Made by a program: the position numbers and the translations under genes. Under the pieces are notes generated by a model. That model was given only the letters and a program-made list of their open reading frames with translations, did not search any database and was not told the DNA's origin. 64,000 bases of DNA from Spirosoma arboris. GTDB lineage: Bacteria; Bacteroidota; Bacteroidia; Cytophagales; Spirosomataceae. Each line of letters opens with the position of its first letter. Positions within the stretch are counted from its first letter, which is position 1. Below are positions 1-8,883 of the stretch, piece by piece. The stretch covers positions 372,001 to 436,000 of the forward strand of contig NZ_WPIN01000006.1 in assembly GCF_009754945.1 (NCBI RefSeq), in the 5' to 3' direction.

Positions 1-15
1 AAGTATGTGTCAAAT

Positions 16-42
16 CGGTGTGACTCCATCGGGGTCACGCCG
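16..42. repeat. Short hairpin related to the GACCCCGATGGGGTC palindrome family
   Basis: A 12-bp stem with two G-U type pairs closes on a 3-nt loop (arms 16-27 and 31-42). The core tgactccatcggggtca resembles the palindrome at 10438-10514. It may be the 3' end of a longer element or a terminator of a gene left of the window. Confidence 0.5.
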
Positions 43-172
43 ACTGGACAACTTAGTGACCCGAATCAATCTGAAATTTATGTATACGTCTGGTAGTCAT
101 TTTTCCTGTGCCAGCGGTATACATACCTAAACAGTTATTTAGTTAAACATAGGTTGGTAAGACTAAATCAAT

Positions 173-210
173 AGAAGCAGAATCGTTTCGGCTCTGCTTC
201 TTTTCTTTCT
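173..210 (+). terminator. Intrinsic terminator-like hairpin
   Basis: A perfect 9-bp stem (173-181 with 193-201) has an 11-nt loop and is followed by a T-rich tract (ttttctttct). It faces the plus strand, but no plus-strand gene lies before it in the window. It therefore ends a gene to the left or a short RNA within 43-172. The rest of 1-334 holds no ORF I can support. Confidence 0.5.
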
Positions 211-334
211 CATACCATCCTGTATTAAGCCGGTATATTGCCCTATATCGGCGCTTTATACGCATATAAGCCGCTTTATCAGTCCGACTAACCGCCATTA
301 GGCATCGATATTAACTTACTTACTCAATACGATT

Positions 335-3034
335 ATGTTTTTTACCTACAGACCAGCCAAGTTGATGCTTGCCGTTTCGGCCATCGTTCTGATTGGAGCC
401 TCCTGGGTCAACATGAGCGGGGTGACATCCGAAGCATCCCAGGCCGACAATCCCAAGCTTGACAAACTGAAACTGTTACCCGGTTTCAAAGCGGAACACC
501 TCTATAGCCCCTCTGACAATAAACAAGGGTCTTGGGTAGCTATGGCATTCGACGATAAAGGACGAATGATCACCTCCGATCAGTACGGATTTTTGTATCG
601 TCTAGAGTTGCCGCCCATCGGTTCTGGATCACAACAGCCTAAAATTGAGAAACTGAAAATTGGCGTTCTCCAACCCGGCGATACAACGGTTAGCATGGGC
701 TATGCGCAAGGCTTATTATATGCCTTCAATAGCCTGTATGTTATGGTGAATAACCGGCCAAACAAAAAATTTGAGAAACCCACAGGACTATATCGCCTTC
801 AGGATACCAATGGCGACGATCAGTTCGAGACGATCACCTTACTGAAAGAGTTAAAAGGGCAGGAGGGCGAACATGGTCCACACAGTATGAAGCTCGCTCC
901 CCATGGGAAGTCCATATACGTCATTGCGGGGAACCACACTGATGTGCCTCAAATGGATGCCTATCGCTTGCCGTCTAACTGGAAAGAAGATAATCTGTTC
1001 CCCCAAATAAAAGACCCACGCGGGCACGCCAACGATCGGATGGCTCCTGGTGGCTGGATTGCTAATATTGATCCGGAAGGAAAGCGCTGGGAGCTGATAA
1101 CCGCTGGTTTCCGGAATGCGTTTGATATTGCTTTCAATGAAGCGGGCGATATGTTTGCTTATGATTCGGACATGGAGTGGGATTTTGGTTTGCCTTGGTA
1201 TCGTCCAACTCGTATTTGTCATGCTACCAGTGGTGGTGAATTTGGCTGGCGTACTGGTAATGGCAAATGGCTTCCAGCCAGTCCCGATAATTTGCCTCCT
1301 GTTCTGAACATTGGTCAGGGATCGCCTACGAACTTGCTGTATGCGAGTAATGCACGATTCCCGGAGAGATATCGACAATCGTTACTGGCCTTTGACTGGA
1401 GCTTTGGGATTATTTATTCAGTTCATCTGAAACCAAAGGGCGCATCCTACGAAGCAGAGCGCGAAGAATTTATTTCGGGCTCGCCACTTCCATTGACCGA
1501 TGGTATGATCGGCCCTGATGGTGCCCTTTATTTTCTGACTGGTGGCCGCCGTCTGGAGTCAGATTTATACCGGATTACATATACTGGCACTGAATCTGTA
1601 ACGCCAGTTGCCAAAGCACCTGTTATTACGAAGGAACATCAGCTTAGAACACAACTGGAAGAGTATCATAAAGGGCCTAATCCCGCAGCTGTTGCGGCTG
1701 CCTGGCCTAATCTGAGTCATCCTGACCGATTTGTACGCTATGCTGCCCGTATTGCGGTTGAACATCAGCCTGTAGCGCAATGGCAGGATAAGGTATTTGC
1801 CGAAACCGATCCGCAACGCCTGACCCAATCAGCTATTGCATTGGCCCGTCAGGGTAATCCTGCTCAGAAAAGCCAGCTATTGAACGCATTGGTGAAAATT
1901 AAATACGACCAATTGCCCGAGTCACAGCAATTCGATTTATGTCGTGCGTTTGAACTGGTTTTCCTACGGATGGGTATGCCCGAAGGTGCCGACCGGGATA
2001 AGGTAATTGCTTACCTAAATCCCCACTATCCTGCTAAGACGGCTTTGATGAATCGAGGGCTGAGCCGAGTATTGATTTCGCTGGAAGCCCCGGGTGTGGT
2101 TAACAAGACCTTGGCCTTGATGGATATAAAAGATGAACCTGGTAGCCATGATCTTGGTCTCGAAACATCAACGGCCTCATCTGACCTGATTTTGCGTAAC
2201 CCGCAATACGGATTGGATATTGCCAAGATGTTGGAGAAAGTACCACCATTACAGCAGACATTTTATGCCGTTATGTTGAGCCGGGAGGATACAGGCTGGA
2301 CACCCGAACTGCGTAATAAATACTTCGCCTGGTTTGCTAATGCGTTCAAATTCCAGGGAGGTCGAAGCTACGTTGGATTCATTGATCGGGCGCGGAAACT
2401 GGCACTGGCTCATGTTCCTAAGGAACAGTTTGAAAAATACAACAAGCTGTCGGGTGCGGATTTACTGACCGCATCGGGTAACGATTTTGTGAGCGATTAC
2501 TCGACTAAAGGGCCTGGCCGTCAATGGAAATTGGACAAAGCGGTTGCTATTGTCGACAGTGGAACTGGAACACGAGACTTTGCTACTGGTCAAAAAATCT
2601 ATTCGGCCGTTTTGTGCAGCCGCTGCCATTCGATGGGTGGACAAGGTGGCGATATTGGCCCCGACCTGACACAACTGGGTACTCGTTTTTCCAATAAAGA
2701 CATATTGGAAGCTATCATTAACCCCGATAAAGCCATTTCTGATCAGTATGTGTCTACCATTTTCACGCTGAAAAACGGTGAATCTGTGTTAGGACGCCAG
2801 CTTAGTGAAGATAAGACAAGCTATACGATTTCACAGAATCCATTTGCGCCCGATCAAACTCGGAAGATTCAGAAAAGCAGCGTGGCCTCGAAGAAGAATT
2901 CAACGGTTTCGATTATGTTGCCTGGTCTGATCAACAGTCTGAATCCTGATGAATTGAAAGACTTGATTGCTTACCTGAAATCGGGTGGTAATCAGGCAAA
3001 TGATGTATATAAATCGGGATCGAAAGGCAAATGA
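335..3034 (+). CDS. PVC-type heme-binding protein: membrane-bound dehydrogenase-like propeller with C-terminal cytochrome c
   Basis: Exported 899-residue protein with a hydrophobic segment at about 10-27. The N-terminal half (about 45-440) resembles the sorbosone/glucose dehydrogenase-like beta-propeller of the 'putative membrane-bound dehydrogenase' family. A helical HEAT-like region follows (about 450-720), then a cytochrome c domain with one heme site C761-x-x-C764-H765. It probably sits in the periplasm or on the envelope and passes electrons from sugar oxidation to the respiratory chain; the substrate is unknown. The gene opens a plus-strand cluster, and its stop overlaps an ATG of the next frame. 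In Bacteroidota and Planctomycetota such proteins commonly neighbour DUF1080, ThuA and Gfo/Idh/MocA genes, as here. Family call is firm; the exact reaction is inferred. Confidence 0.85.
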   Translation: MFFTYRPAKLMLAVSAIVLIGASWVNMSGVTSEASQADNPKLDKLKLLPGFKAEHLYSPSDNKQGSWVAMAFDDKGRMITSDQYGFLYRLELPPIGSGSQQPKIEKLKIGVLQPGDTTVSMGYAQGLLYAFNSLYVMVNNRPNKKFEKPTGLYRLQDTNGDDQFETITLLKELKGQEGEHGPHSMKLAPHGKSIYVIAGNHTDVPQMDAYRLPSNWKEDNLFPQIKDPRGHANDRMAPGGWIANIDPEGKRWELITAGFRNAFDIAFNEAGDMFAYDSDMEWDFGLPWYRPTRICHATSGGEFGWRTGNGKWLPASPDNLPPVLNIGQGSPTNLLYASNARFPERYRQSLLAFDWSFGIIYSVHLKPKGASYEAEREEFISGSPLPLTDGMIGPDGALYFLTGGRRLESDLYRITYTGTESVTPVAKAPVITKEHQLRTQLEEYHKGPNPAAVAAAWPNLSHPDRFVRYAARIAVEHQPVAQWQDKVFAETDPQRLTQSAIALARQGNPAQKSQLLNALVKIKYDQLPESQQFDLCRAFELVFLRMGMPEGADRDKVIAYLNPHYPAKTALMNRGLSRVLISLEAPGVVNKTLALMDIKDEPGSHDLGLETSTASSDLILRNPQYGLDIAKMLEKVPPLQQTFYAVMLSREDTGWTPELRNKYFAWFANAFKFQGGRSYVGFIDRARKLALAHVPKEQFEKYNKLSGADLLTASGNDFVSDYSTKGPGRQWKLDKAVAIVDSGTGTRDFATGQKIYSAVLCSRCHSMGGQGGDIGPDLTQLGTRFSNKDILEAIINPDKAISDQYVSTIFTLKNGESVLGRQLSEDKTSYTISQNPFAPDQTRKIQKSSVASKKNSTVSIMLPGLINSLNPDELKDLIAYLKSGGNQANDVYKSGSKGK

Positions 3035-3102
3035 TAAGTAGCGCGGAGAGACTGCCGTTTCGGTGGAAATACGCGCTACGAGACTCAAAAACTGAAATTG
3101 AC

Positions 3103-3882
3103 ATGCTAAAAAGAAGAAACCTCAACTTTATCCAGCTAGGATTACTGCTGGCGGTTATGACAGCCGTCACTGTTAATACATCCTGCGTAGCGCAAAAAAA
3201 GAAAGACGGCTTTGTTCAGATTTTTGACGGTAAAACGCTCAAAGGCTGGGATGGTGATCCTACTTACTGGCGCGTTGAAAATGGTAATCTAGTGGGTGAA
3301 ATAACCCCCGCTACGCTGCTGAAAACCAACTCGTTCATTATTTGGAAAGGTGGGGAACCCGGCGATTTTGAGTTCAAAGGGGAGTTCAATATCACGCAGG
3401 ATGGCAACTCTGGTATTAATTACCGTAGCGATCAGTTAACGGATGTACCTTTCGCTTTACGTGGTTACCAGGCCGACATCGATGGGAAAATTCGCTATAC
3501 GGGTCAGAACTACGAAGAACGGAAACGGACAACGTTGGCGTACCGGGGTCAAAAAACAACGATACCGCCCTATACCGGCCCTGCAACGCCTGAAGGTGTT
3601 CGAGCTAACGTGAAAAACAATGCGTGGAACGGCCTGACCGTAACCGGTTCATTGGGCAGCTCTGATTCGCTGAAGACATTTATCAAAAGCGAAGACTGGA
3701 ACACATTTCGGTTAGTTATAAAAGGTAATCGTTTGCAACACTACATCAATGACGTATTGATGAGCGATGTCACCGATGAAGACACCGTTAACGGAAAATC
3801 AAAAGGGTTGCTGGGGGTACAGGTACACGTAGGTCCACCCATGAAAGTGCAGTACCGGAACCTGATGCTGAAACAGTTGTAA
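3103..3882 (+). CDS. DUF1080 (3-keto-disaccharide hydrolase family) exported protein
   Basis: 259 residues: an N-terminal export signal (about 1-30, ending TSCVAQ), then one DUF1080 domain, a concanavalin-like jelly roll with the family motifs GFVQIFDGKTLKGW near the start and NDVLMSDV near the end. DUF1080 proteins are reported to cleave or eliminate 3-keto-glycosides, so this is a candidate periplasmic enzyme acting after a glycoside 3-dehydrogenase. I chose the ATG at 3103 over the ATG at 3031 that overlaps the upstream stop, because 3103 places a normal signal sequence at the N-terminus and 3031 would add a 24-residue polar extension. It follows the heme-protein gene by 68 nt and probably shares its transcript. 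Confidence 0.85.
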   Translation: MLKRRNLNFIQLGLLLAVMTAVTVNTSCVAQKKKDGFVQIFDGKTLKGWDGDPTYWRVENGNLVGEITPATLLKTNSFIIWKGGEPGDFEFKGEFNITQDGNSGINYRSDQLTDVPFALRGYQADIDGKIRYTGQNYEERKRTTLAYRGQKTTIPPYTGPATPEGVRANVKNNAWNGLTVTGSLGSSDSLKTFIKSEDWNTFRLVIKGNRLQHYINDVLMSDVTDEDTVNGKSKGLLGVQVHVGPPMKVQYRNLMLKQL

Positions 3883-3889
3883 TTTTTGT

Positions 3890-3976
3890 TTTTGTTTCAA
3901 GTTCAAGGTTTCAGGTTCCAACGAGGAAACTCCTATGGCATAACTTGGAACCTGAAACCTTGAACTTGAAACAAAA
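3890..3976. repeat. Perfect 31-bp inverted repeat
   Basis: Arms 3890-3920 and 3946-3976 are exact reverse complements around a 25-nt loop. It lies 8 nt after the DUF1080 stop and 12 nt before the next start, without a clear U tract. It resembles none of the other families here closely. Confidence 0.9.
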
Positions 3977-3988
3977 CCGTAAACTCAC

Positions 3989-5065
3989 TTGCCAATTTTG
4001 ACTCAACAATCCTGGACAGATAAAGTCTCAAATCCGGCTCAGATCGGCGGCATCGAAACCTCTATACTAGATAACGGATCTGGCCGTGGCACCCGAATTG
4101 CCTGGATTAACACCGGAACGGGCTTGCGTTACAAAGTGGTCATCGACCGGGCAATGGATATTGCCGAAGCCTTTTACAATCAACATAGTCTGGCCTGGCT
4201 TAGTCATACAGGAGTTACTCCACCCCAACCGTTTTCGGATAAAGGGATTGACTGGCTTCGGACATTTGGTGGTGGCTTACTTACTACCTGCGGCCTCTCA
4301 CATGTAGGCGGACCCGAACAGGATGCTTATGGCGAACGCGGATTGCATGGGCAAATAAGCAATTGCCCCGCCGAAATTGAATCCATCATCCAGCCTGATC
4401 CACTAACTGGCAGACTGGAAATGAGCATTACCGGACGTATTAGGGAAACGAAGATTTTTGGCCCTAGTCTGGAATTGCGACGCACAATATCTGGCATATT
4501 GGGACAGCCTTTTCTTCGAACTCATGACGAAGTGATAAACCGAGGTAATATGCCAGTTCCGCATATGCTCCTTTACCATTTCAATTTCGGTTGGCCACTA
4601 GTCGATGAAGGAACTGATATTATTTGGCAGGGTGAGTGGCAAACACGTGAAGGTGGTATTAACGCTGACATCTTTCGGGAAGGCAATGACTTCCGGAAAT
4701 GTCCGGCTCCATTAGACTCGCATAGTGGAACCGGCGAAGCGGTTGCTTCAATTGACAGTACGCCGGATAGTACTGGTCAATGCACGGCTGGTTTGCATAA
4801 TGCGAAACTAGGCATAGCTGTTGCCCTCCGATTTCAGAAAGCGCAACTGCCCTGGTTGATTAACTGGCAACATTGGGGTAGAGGTGAGTATGTGACGGGA
4901 TTAGAACCTGCGACTAACCCCTTGATTGGCCAATCGAAAGCTCGTGAGCAGAACGAATTGTTGTTTCTAACACCGGGCGAAATCAAGTCTTATGATTTAG
5001 AAATCGAAATTTTACATGAGAAAGCCGCTGTTAATGACTTTCTCTCAAAACATATGGGACGCTGA
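3989..5065 (+). CDS. DUF4432 family protein (aldose-1-epimerase-like fold)
   Basis: 358-residue cytosolic protein without signal or membrane segment. It matches the DUF4432 galactose-mutarotase-like family: an early glycine-rich strand pair, VIDRAMDIAEA, GGLLTTCGLSHVGGP, HMLLYHFNFGWPLVDEG and the C-terminal WQHWGRGEYVTGLEPAT. The fold is a beta-sandwich that binds sugars; proteins of this type sit in sugar and aldonate catabolic operons, and the reaction here is unproven. The start is a TTG at 3989; the next in-frame Met is about 55 residues in and would remove conserved strands. The palindrome ends 12 nt upstream, so the start region may be partly folded in mRNA. Confidence 0.75.
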   Translation: MPILTQQSWTDKVSNPAQIGGIETSILDNGSGRGTRIAWINTGTGLRYKVVIDRAMDIAEAFYNQHSLAWLSHTGVTPPQPFSDKGIDWLRTFGGGLLTTCGLSHVGGPEQDAYGERGLHGQISNCPAEIESIIQPDPLTGRLEMSITGRIRETKIFGPSLELRRTISGILGQPFLRTHDEVINRGNMPVPHMLLYHFNFGWPLVDEGTDIIWQGEWQTREGGINADIFREGNDFRKCPAPLDSHSGTGEAVASIDSTPDSTGQCTAGLHNAKLGIAVALRFQKAQLPWLINWQHWGRGEYVTGLEPATNPLIGQSKAREQNELLFLTPGEIKSYDLEIEILHEKAAVNDFLSKHMGR

Positions 5066-5128
5066 TTTTTATGATTAGTAAGATTTTTGCCGATTTGTTG
5101 GGGTAAAACAGAAAATCATAATCTAAGC
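5061..5128. repeat. Degenerate inverted repeat, gctgatttttatgat family
   Basis: Left arm gctgatttttatgatt and right arm aatcataatctaagc pair imperfectly. The element overlaps the stop codon of the upstream gene. A second copy with the same left arm lies at 25288-25357. Confidence 0.5.
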
Positions 5129-5196
5129 ATATTTATCATAAAGATCGACGTTCAATTACCAATAACATTGTTAAGCTGATTACAAATAAATCCTGT

Positions 5197-6420
5197 ATGG
5201 AAACAACGCCAACACTCAGTGTAATTGAAAAAGCATTAGAACAAGGAAAAGGAGTTTTACGGCTGACCCCAACCTGGGTGCCCCGGTCGTTTTGCGTACC
5301 TGGCCGTCGGATTAAACTGCACCCAGACGATTACTACGTATTAGGTGGTGAGCGGGGAGGTATCGACGAGCGTTGGTTCTCCTCTACCACACCGGCTAAA
5401 AATGGTCCATTAACCGGCGAAAACGAAGGCTTAAGCCACGTAATTTTCAACGACGAAGGCAAGGAAGTCCAGTTTTTGCTGAAAGATGCCGTTAGTGAAC
5501 TGAAAGGTGAATTGATTGGTGACCGTTTGTGGAATGAGTATGGTGCCTGGCCAATGTATTCCAAGTTTTTCGATAACATGGGCCCACTGCCGCACCACCT
5601 ACACCACAACGATGAACAGGCTGCTCTGATTGGTCAGTTGGGTAAACCCGAAGCCTATTATTTCCCACCCCAAGTCAATAACCACGGTGGCGATTTTCCC
5701 TATACGTTCATCGGTATCGCTCCCGGCACGTCGAAAGAGCAGATTAAAGAGTGCTTACAGAACTTCACCAAAGGCGATAATAAGATTACCAATTACTCAT
5801 CGGCTTATCGTCTAGAGCCGGGAACGGGTTGGGATGTACCGCCGGGATTGCTCCACGCGCCTGGAAGTATGTGTACCTACGAGCCTCAGAAAGCATCTGA
5901 CGTATTTGCCATGTACCAGTCATTGGTGAACGAAGCTATTATTCCTGAAGAGTTGCTCTGGAACGGCACACCAAAAGATCGCATCGGCGATTACGATCAA
6001 CTCATGGAAGCTATCGACTGGGATCTGAATACCGATCCGCAAATGATGGCGAACCGATTCATGAAACCACTGCCGGTTCGGGATGTGGAAGAGATGACAG
6101 CCGTTGGATACAGTGAGGTCTGGGTTTGTTACAAGTCGGATGCCTTCAGTGCCAAAGAGTTAACTGTGTTGCCCGGTCAAACGGTAACGATCAAAGATAG
6201 TGCTGCTTATGGTCTGATCATGATGCAGGGACACGGTAAATTAAACGATTGGGACATCGAAACCCCTACCATGATTCGGTACGGTCAGTTGACCAACGAT
6301 GAGTTTTTTGTGAGCGAAAAAGCGGCATTGGAAGGTGTTGTCATCGTCAACCAGTCTACTACCGACCCGATTGTTATGCTGAAACACTTTGGTCCAAGCA
6401 ACCCTGATTTAGTATTGTAA
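5197..6420 (+). CDS. Cupin-domain protein resembling type I mannose-6-phosphate isomerase
   Basis: 407 residues, cytosolic, no signal peptide. Residues about 95-240 contain the metal-binding cupin pattern: a His cluster LPHHLHHNDEQ at about 130-140, a Pro/Glu-rich KPEAYYFP segment and a later PPGLLHAPG His. This resembles the zinc site of phosphomannose isomerases, and a second cupin-like barrel fills the C-terminus (about 330-400). It is therefore a likely aldose-ketose isomerase or related sugar enzyme. It lies 23 nt before a TIM-barrel isomerase gene and is probably cotranscribed with it, so the two may act in consecutive steps. The substrate cannot be read from sequence. Alternative: a non-catalytic sugar-sensing cupin. 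Confidence 0.65.
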   Translation: METTPTLSVIEKALEQGKGVLRLTPTWVPRSFCVPGRRIKLHPDDYYVLGGERGGIDERWFSSTTPAKNGPLTGENEGLSHVIFNDEGKEVQFLLKDAVSELKGELIGDRLWNEYGAWPMYSKFFDNMGPLPHHLHHNDEQAALIGQLGKPEAYYFPPQVNNHGGDFPYTFIGIAPGTSKEQIKECLQNFTKGDNKITNYSSAYRLEPGTGWDVPPGLLHAPGSMCTYEPQKASDVFAMYQSLVNEAIIPEELLWNGTPKDRIGDYDQLMEAIDWDLNTDPQMMANRFMKPLPVRDVEEMTAVGYSEVWVCYKSDAFSAKELTVLPGQTVTIKDSAAYGLIMMQGHGKLNDWDIETPTMIRYGQLTNDEFFVSEKAALEGVVIVNQSTTDPIVMLKHFGPSNPDLVL

Positions 6421-6443
6421 ACAGAACAAACCATACCCTTCTC

Positions 6444-7472
6444 ATGAACGAGAATAACTATCCTAAACTCCACAACGCCATGTGGCCGGGGGTTGTTGGC
6501 AAAGGCCCCGATTCCGAACCTGTTGTTGGCTTCGATACCATGCTGGAACTTACAGCCGGAGCTGAAGTAGATGGTGTGAAATTCGATGGCGTCGATCTGG
6601 CTCTCTTCGAGCATATCGATGTGAATATATCGGATGATGAGATTAAAAAACTAGCCGATAAAGTAGGTGGTTATAACCTGAAAATTGGCTCGCTGGTGGC
6701 GCCAATCTGGGGTGGTCCAGCGATGGGCAGCAAAGAAGATCGCGCCAACTTTGTTGAGATGGTTCGCAAATCCTGCCATATCGGGCAGAAACTAACCGAA
6801 CTCGGCATTCGTCCGAGTGGTGTAGTACGTATCGACTCAGCCAGCTCTCCGCACGATTGGGATGCTGACCCAACCGGAAACACGAAACTGATTGCCCAGA
6901 CCTTCCGTGAAGCTTGTGACGTTGCCGCTGAATACGGTGAAAAACTGGCTGCCGAAGGGGAAATCTGTTGGGGCGGTATGCACAGCTGGAAAACCATGCT
7001 CGAAACGCTGGAATTGGTTGATCGTCCAAACATGGGTTTCCAGGCCGACATGGCGCATACGTTGCTGTACACAATGGGCTACAACCGTGAGCAGGACCGC
7101 ATTTTACCGCCTGACTTCGACTGGAGTGACCGAGCTACGCTTGAAGCTGCTCTTAAAACCTTAACGGATGCATTGCGCCCCTGGACAATCGATTTCCACG
7201 TCGCACAAAATGATGGAACAGTCTTTGGCTCAGGTTCTCACGATAAAACGGGTCGCCATTGCCAGGCTCTAGATCCAAATGGCAAACTCGATGTTGTTCA
7301 TGATGCGGGTTATTGGCTGCGCGATGAAAATGGCGTCCTGACCAAAGCCTTTAAACACATCTGCTGGGATGGTTGTATGTTCCCAAATTCGGTGATGACG
7401 AACCAGCAAACCTGGAACGACATTCTGGCCACCATGATTAAAGTCCGGAAAGCACACGGCTGGTACGAATAA
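6444..7472 (+). CDS. Sugar phosphate isomerase/epimerase family protein (AP-endonuclease-2-like TIM barrel)
   Basis: 342 residues, no signal. The pattern is that of the xylose-isomerase-like/AP endonuclease 2 TIM barrel: EHIDVNISDDEIKKLADKVG near strand 2, GEICWGGMHSW and NMGFQADMAHTL with candidate metal ligands (Glu, His, Asp), then TIDFHVAQNDGTVFGSGSHD near the C-terminus. Members of this family isomerise or epimerise keto sugars, or eliminate 3-keto-glycosides, using a divalent metal. It is immediately downstream of the cupin gene and upstream of an oxidoreductase, which fits keto-sugar metabolism. Substrate unknown. Confidence 0.8.
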   Translation: MNENNYPKLHNAMWPGVVGKGPDSEPVVGFDTMLELTAGAEVDGVKFDGVDLALFEHIDVNISDDEIKKLADKVGGYNLKIGSLVAPIWGGPAMGSKEDRANFVEMVRKSCHIGQKLTELGIRPSGVVRIDSASSPHDWDADPTGNTKLIAQTFREACDVAAEYGEKLAAEGEICWGGMHSWKTMLETLELVDRPNMGFQADMAHTLLYTMGYNREQDRILPPDFDWSDRATLEAALKTLTDALRPWTIDFHVAQNDGTVFGSGSHDKTGRHCQALDPNGKLDVVHDAGYWLRDENGVLTKAFKHICWDGCMFPNSVMTNQQTWNDILATMIKVRKAHGWYE

Positions 7473-7513
7473 TAGTCAATAGTCGTCAGTCTTGCTGACG
7501 TATACGTTTTATC

Positions 7514-7543
7514 CCCAGGGTCTGTGTCCTCACAGATCTTGGG
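7514..7543. repeat. Hairpin with ctgtg-tcct-cacag core
   Basis: 13-bp stem (7514-7526 with 7531-7543, two G-U type pairs) around tetraloop tcct. The reverse-complement core with loop agga recurs at 40201-40224, so this is a small dispersed family. It lies in the 91-nt gap before the oxidoreductase gene. Confidence 0.65.
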
Positions 7544-7563
7544 ATCACAGAACATCCAACAAT

Positions 7564-8727
7564 ATGTCAACTAAAAAAGAACTACGAATTGGTTTAGTCG
7601 GTACCGGATTCATGGGCCGAACACACTCCAATGGCTATAATCGAGTCCCTAATTTTTTCCCCGATCTGGAATATACGCCGGTTTTGAAAGCTGTCTGTTC
7701 GCGTAACGCAACCAAAGTACAGGCGTTTGCCGATCAGTGGGGTTACGAATCCATAGAAACCGATTGGAAAGCCTTAATTGCGAGGGATGATATTGACGCT
7801 GTCGACATCTGTACACCCAACGATTCGCATGCCGAAATCGCGATTGCTGCAGCTAAGGCTGGGAAGATGATTCTTTGCGAAAAGCCACTGGCTCGTACAG
7901 TAGCTGAAGCGCAACAGATGGTCGACGCAGTGAACGAAGCGGGTGTGGCTAATACGGTCTGGTATAACTACAGACGCATTCCAGCGGTTTCGTTGGCGAA
8001 ACAGATTATTGACTCAGGCAAGCTGGGTAAGATTTTTCATTACCGGGCTAACTTTCTGCAGGACTGGACCATTAGTGCTGATGTTCCTCAGGGTGGTGCG
8101 GGTACCTGGCGTATGGACGTTGAAGCGGCTGGTTCTGGCGTAACCGGTGACCTGTTGGCTCACTGCATCGACACGGCTATGTGGCTGAACGGCGCGATCA
8201 AAGACGTATCGGCCGTTACCGAAACTTTCGTAAAGGAACGGTTTCACCAGGGAACCGGAAAAGTAGAACCTGTCGGTATTGATGACGCCTGTATCTTCCA
8301 CTGCCACTTCGAAAACGGATCGTTAGGTCTATTCGAGTCGACGCGCTATGCCCGTGGACACAAAGCCCTTTACACCCTTGAAATCAATGGTGAAAATGCC
8401 TCGATCCGCTGGGATTTGCATGACTTGAATCGTCTGGAATATTTTGACCATAGCGACGAAGGTATCGTTCGTGGATGGCGCTCGATTCACGTAACGGATG
8501 GCGATCAACCCTACATGGATAAATGGTGGGTACCCGGATTAGGCATCGGCTACGAACATAGCTTTATTCATCAGGTAGCCGATTTTCTGAAAAGTCTGGA
8601 AACTGGCGCTCCCTGTTCGCCAAACTTCCAGGATGCGTTGGAAACTCAGAAAGTCTGCGAAGCCGTGCTGGAATCGGCCGCTTCCAGAAGCTGGAAAGAC
8701 ACGGGTGTTGAGGAGTTTACGCAGTAA
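7564..8727 (+). CDS. Gfo/Idh/MocA family NAD(P)-dependent oxidoreductase
   Basis: 387 residues. Rossmann fold at the N-terminus with GLVGTGFMGRTHSNGY (about 10-25). The family catalytic lysine lies in LCEKPLART (E106-K107-P108), and GDLLAHCIDTAMWL (about 197-210) carries the conserved Asp/His dyad. Such enzymes oxidise sugar or cyclitol hydroxyls, including C3 of glucosides. In this cluster it may produce or reduce the 3-keto intermediate handled by the DUF1080 and TIM-barrel proteins. Start 7564 (MSTKKELRIG) is preferred; an in-frame ATG 72 nt upstream would add residues encoded by the hairpin at 7514-7543. No Tat or Sec signal, so cytosolic. Confidence 0.88.
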   Translation: MSTKKELRIGLVGTGFMGRTHSNGYNRVPNFFPDLEYTPVLKAVCSRNATKVQAFADQWGYESIETDWKALIARDDIDAVDICTPNDSHAEIAIAAAKAGKMILCEKPLARTVAEAQQMVDAVNEAGVANTVWYNYRRIPAVSLAKQIIDSGKLGKIFHYRANFLQDWTISADVPQGGAGTWRMDVEAAGSGVTGDLLAHCIDTAMWLNGAIKDVSAVTETFVKERFHQGTGKVEPVGIDDACIFHCHFENGSLGLFESTRYARGHKALYTLEINGENASIRWDLHDLNRLEYFDHSDEGIVRGWRSIHVTDGDQPYMDKWWVPGLGIGYEHSFIHQVADFLKSLETGAPCSPNFQDALETQKVCEAVLESAASRSWKDTGVEEFTQ

Positions 8728-8758
8728 AAAGTTTCTTTTTAAGCATAGAAAAGACGTT

Positions 8759-8843
8759 GGTTTTGTCATTCCGACGGAGGAGGAATCTCAAGCTCACATA
8801 TTAATCGAGCTTGAGATTCCTCCTCCGTCGGAATGACAAAACC
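8759..8843. repeat. Perfect 37-bp inverted repeat, gtcattcc...gaggaatctc family
   Basis: Arms 8759-8795 and 8807-8843 match exactly around an 11-nt loop. Same family as 12517-12597 and, more distantly, 40234-40323. It lies between the oxidoreductase stop and the ABC ATPase start. Confidence 0.95.
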
Positions 8844-8883
8844 ACGTTCATTTTTGATCAATATTCGTTACGCTGACGCTGTT

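Noticed and set aside
3031..3102. ATG overlapping the upstream stop as start of the DUF1080 gene
   Set aside because: It would place 24 polar residues before a clear signal sequence; the ATG at 3103 is better despite the attractive overlap.
8833..8883. In-frame ATG giving a longer ABC ATPase
   Set aside because: The ATG lies in the right arm of a palindrome, and the 17 added residues do not resemble RbsA N-termini; the ATG at 8884 gives the standard length.
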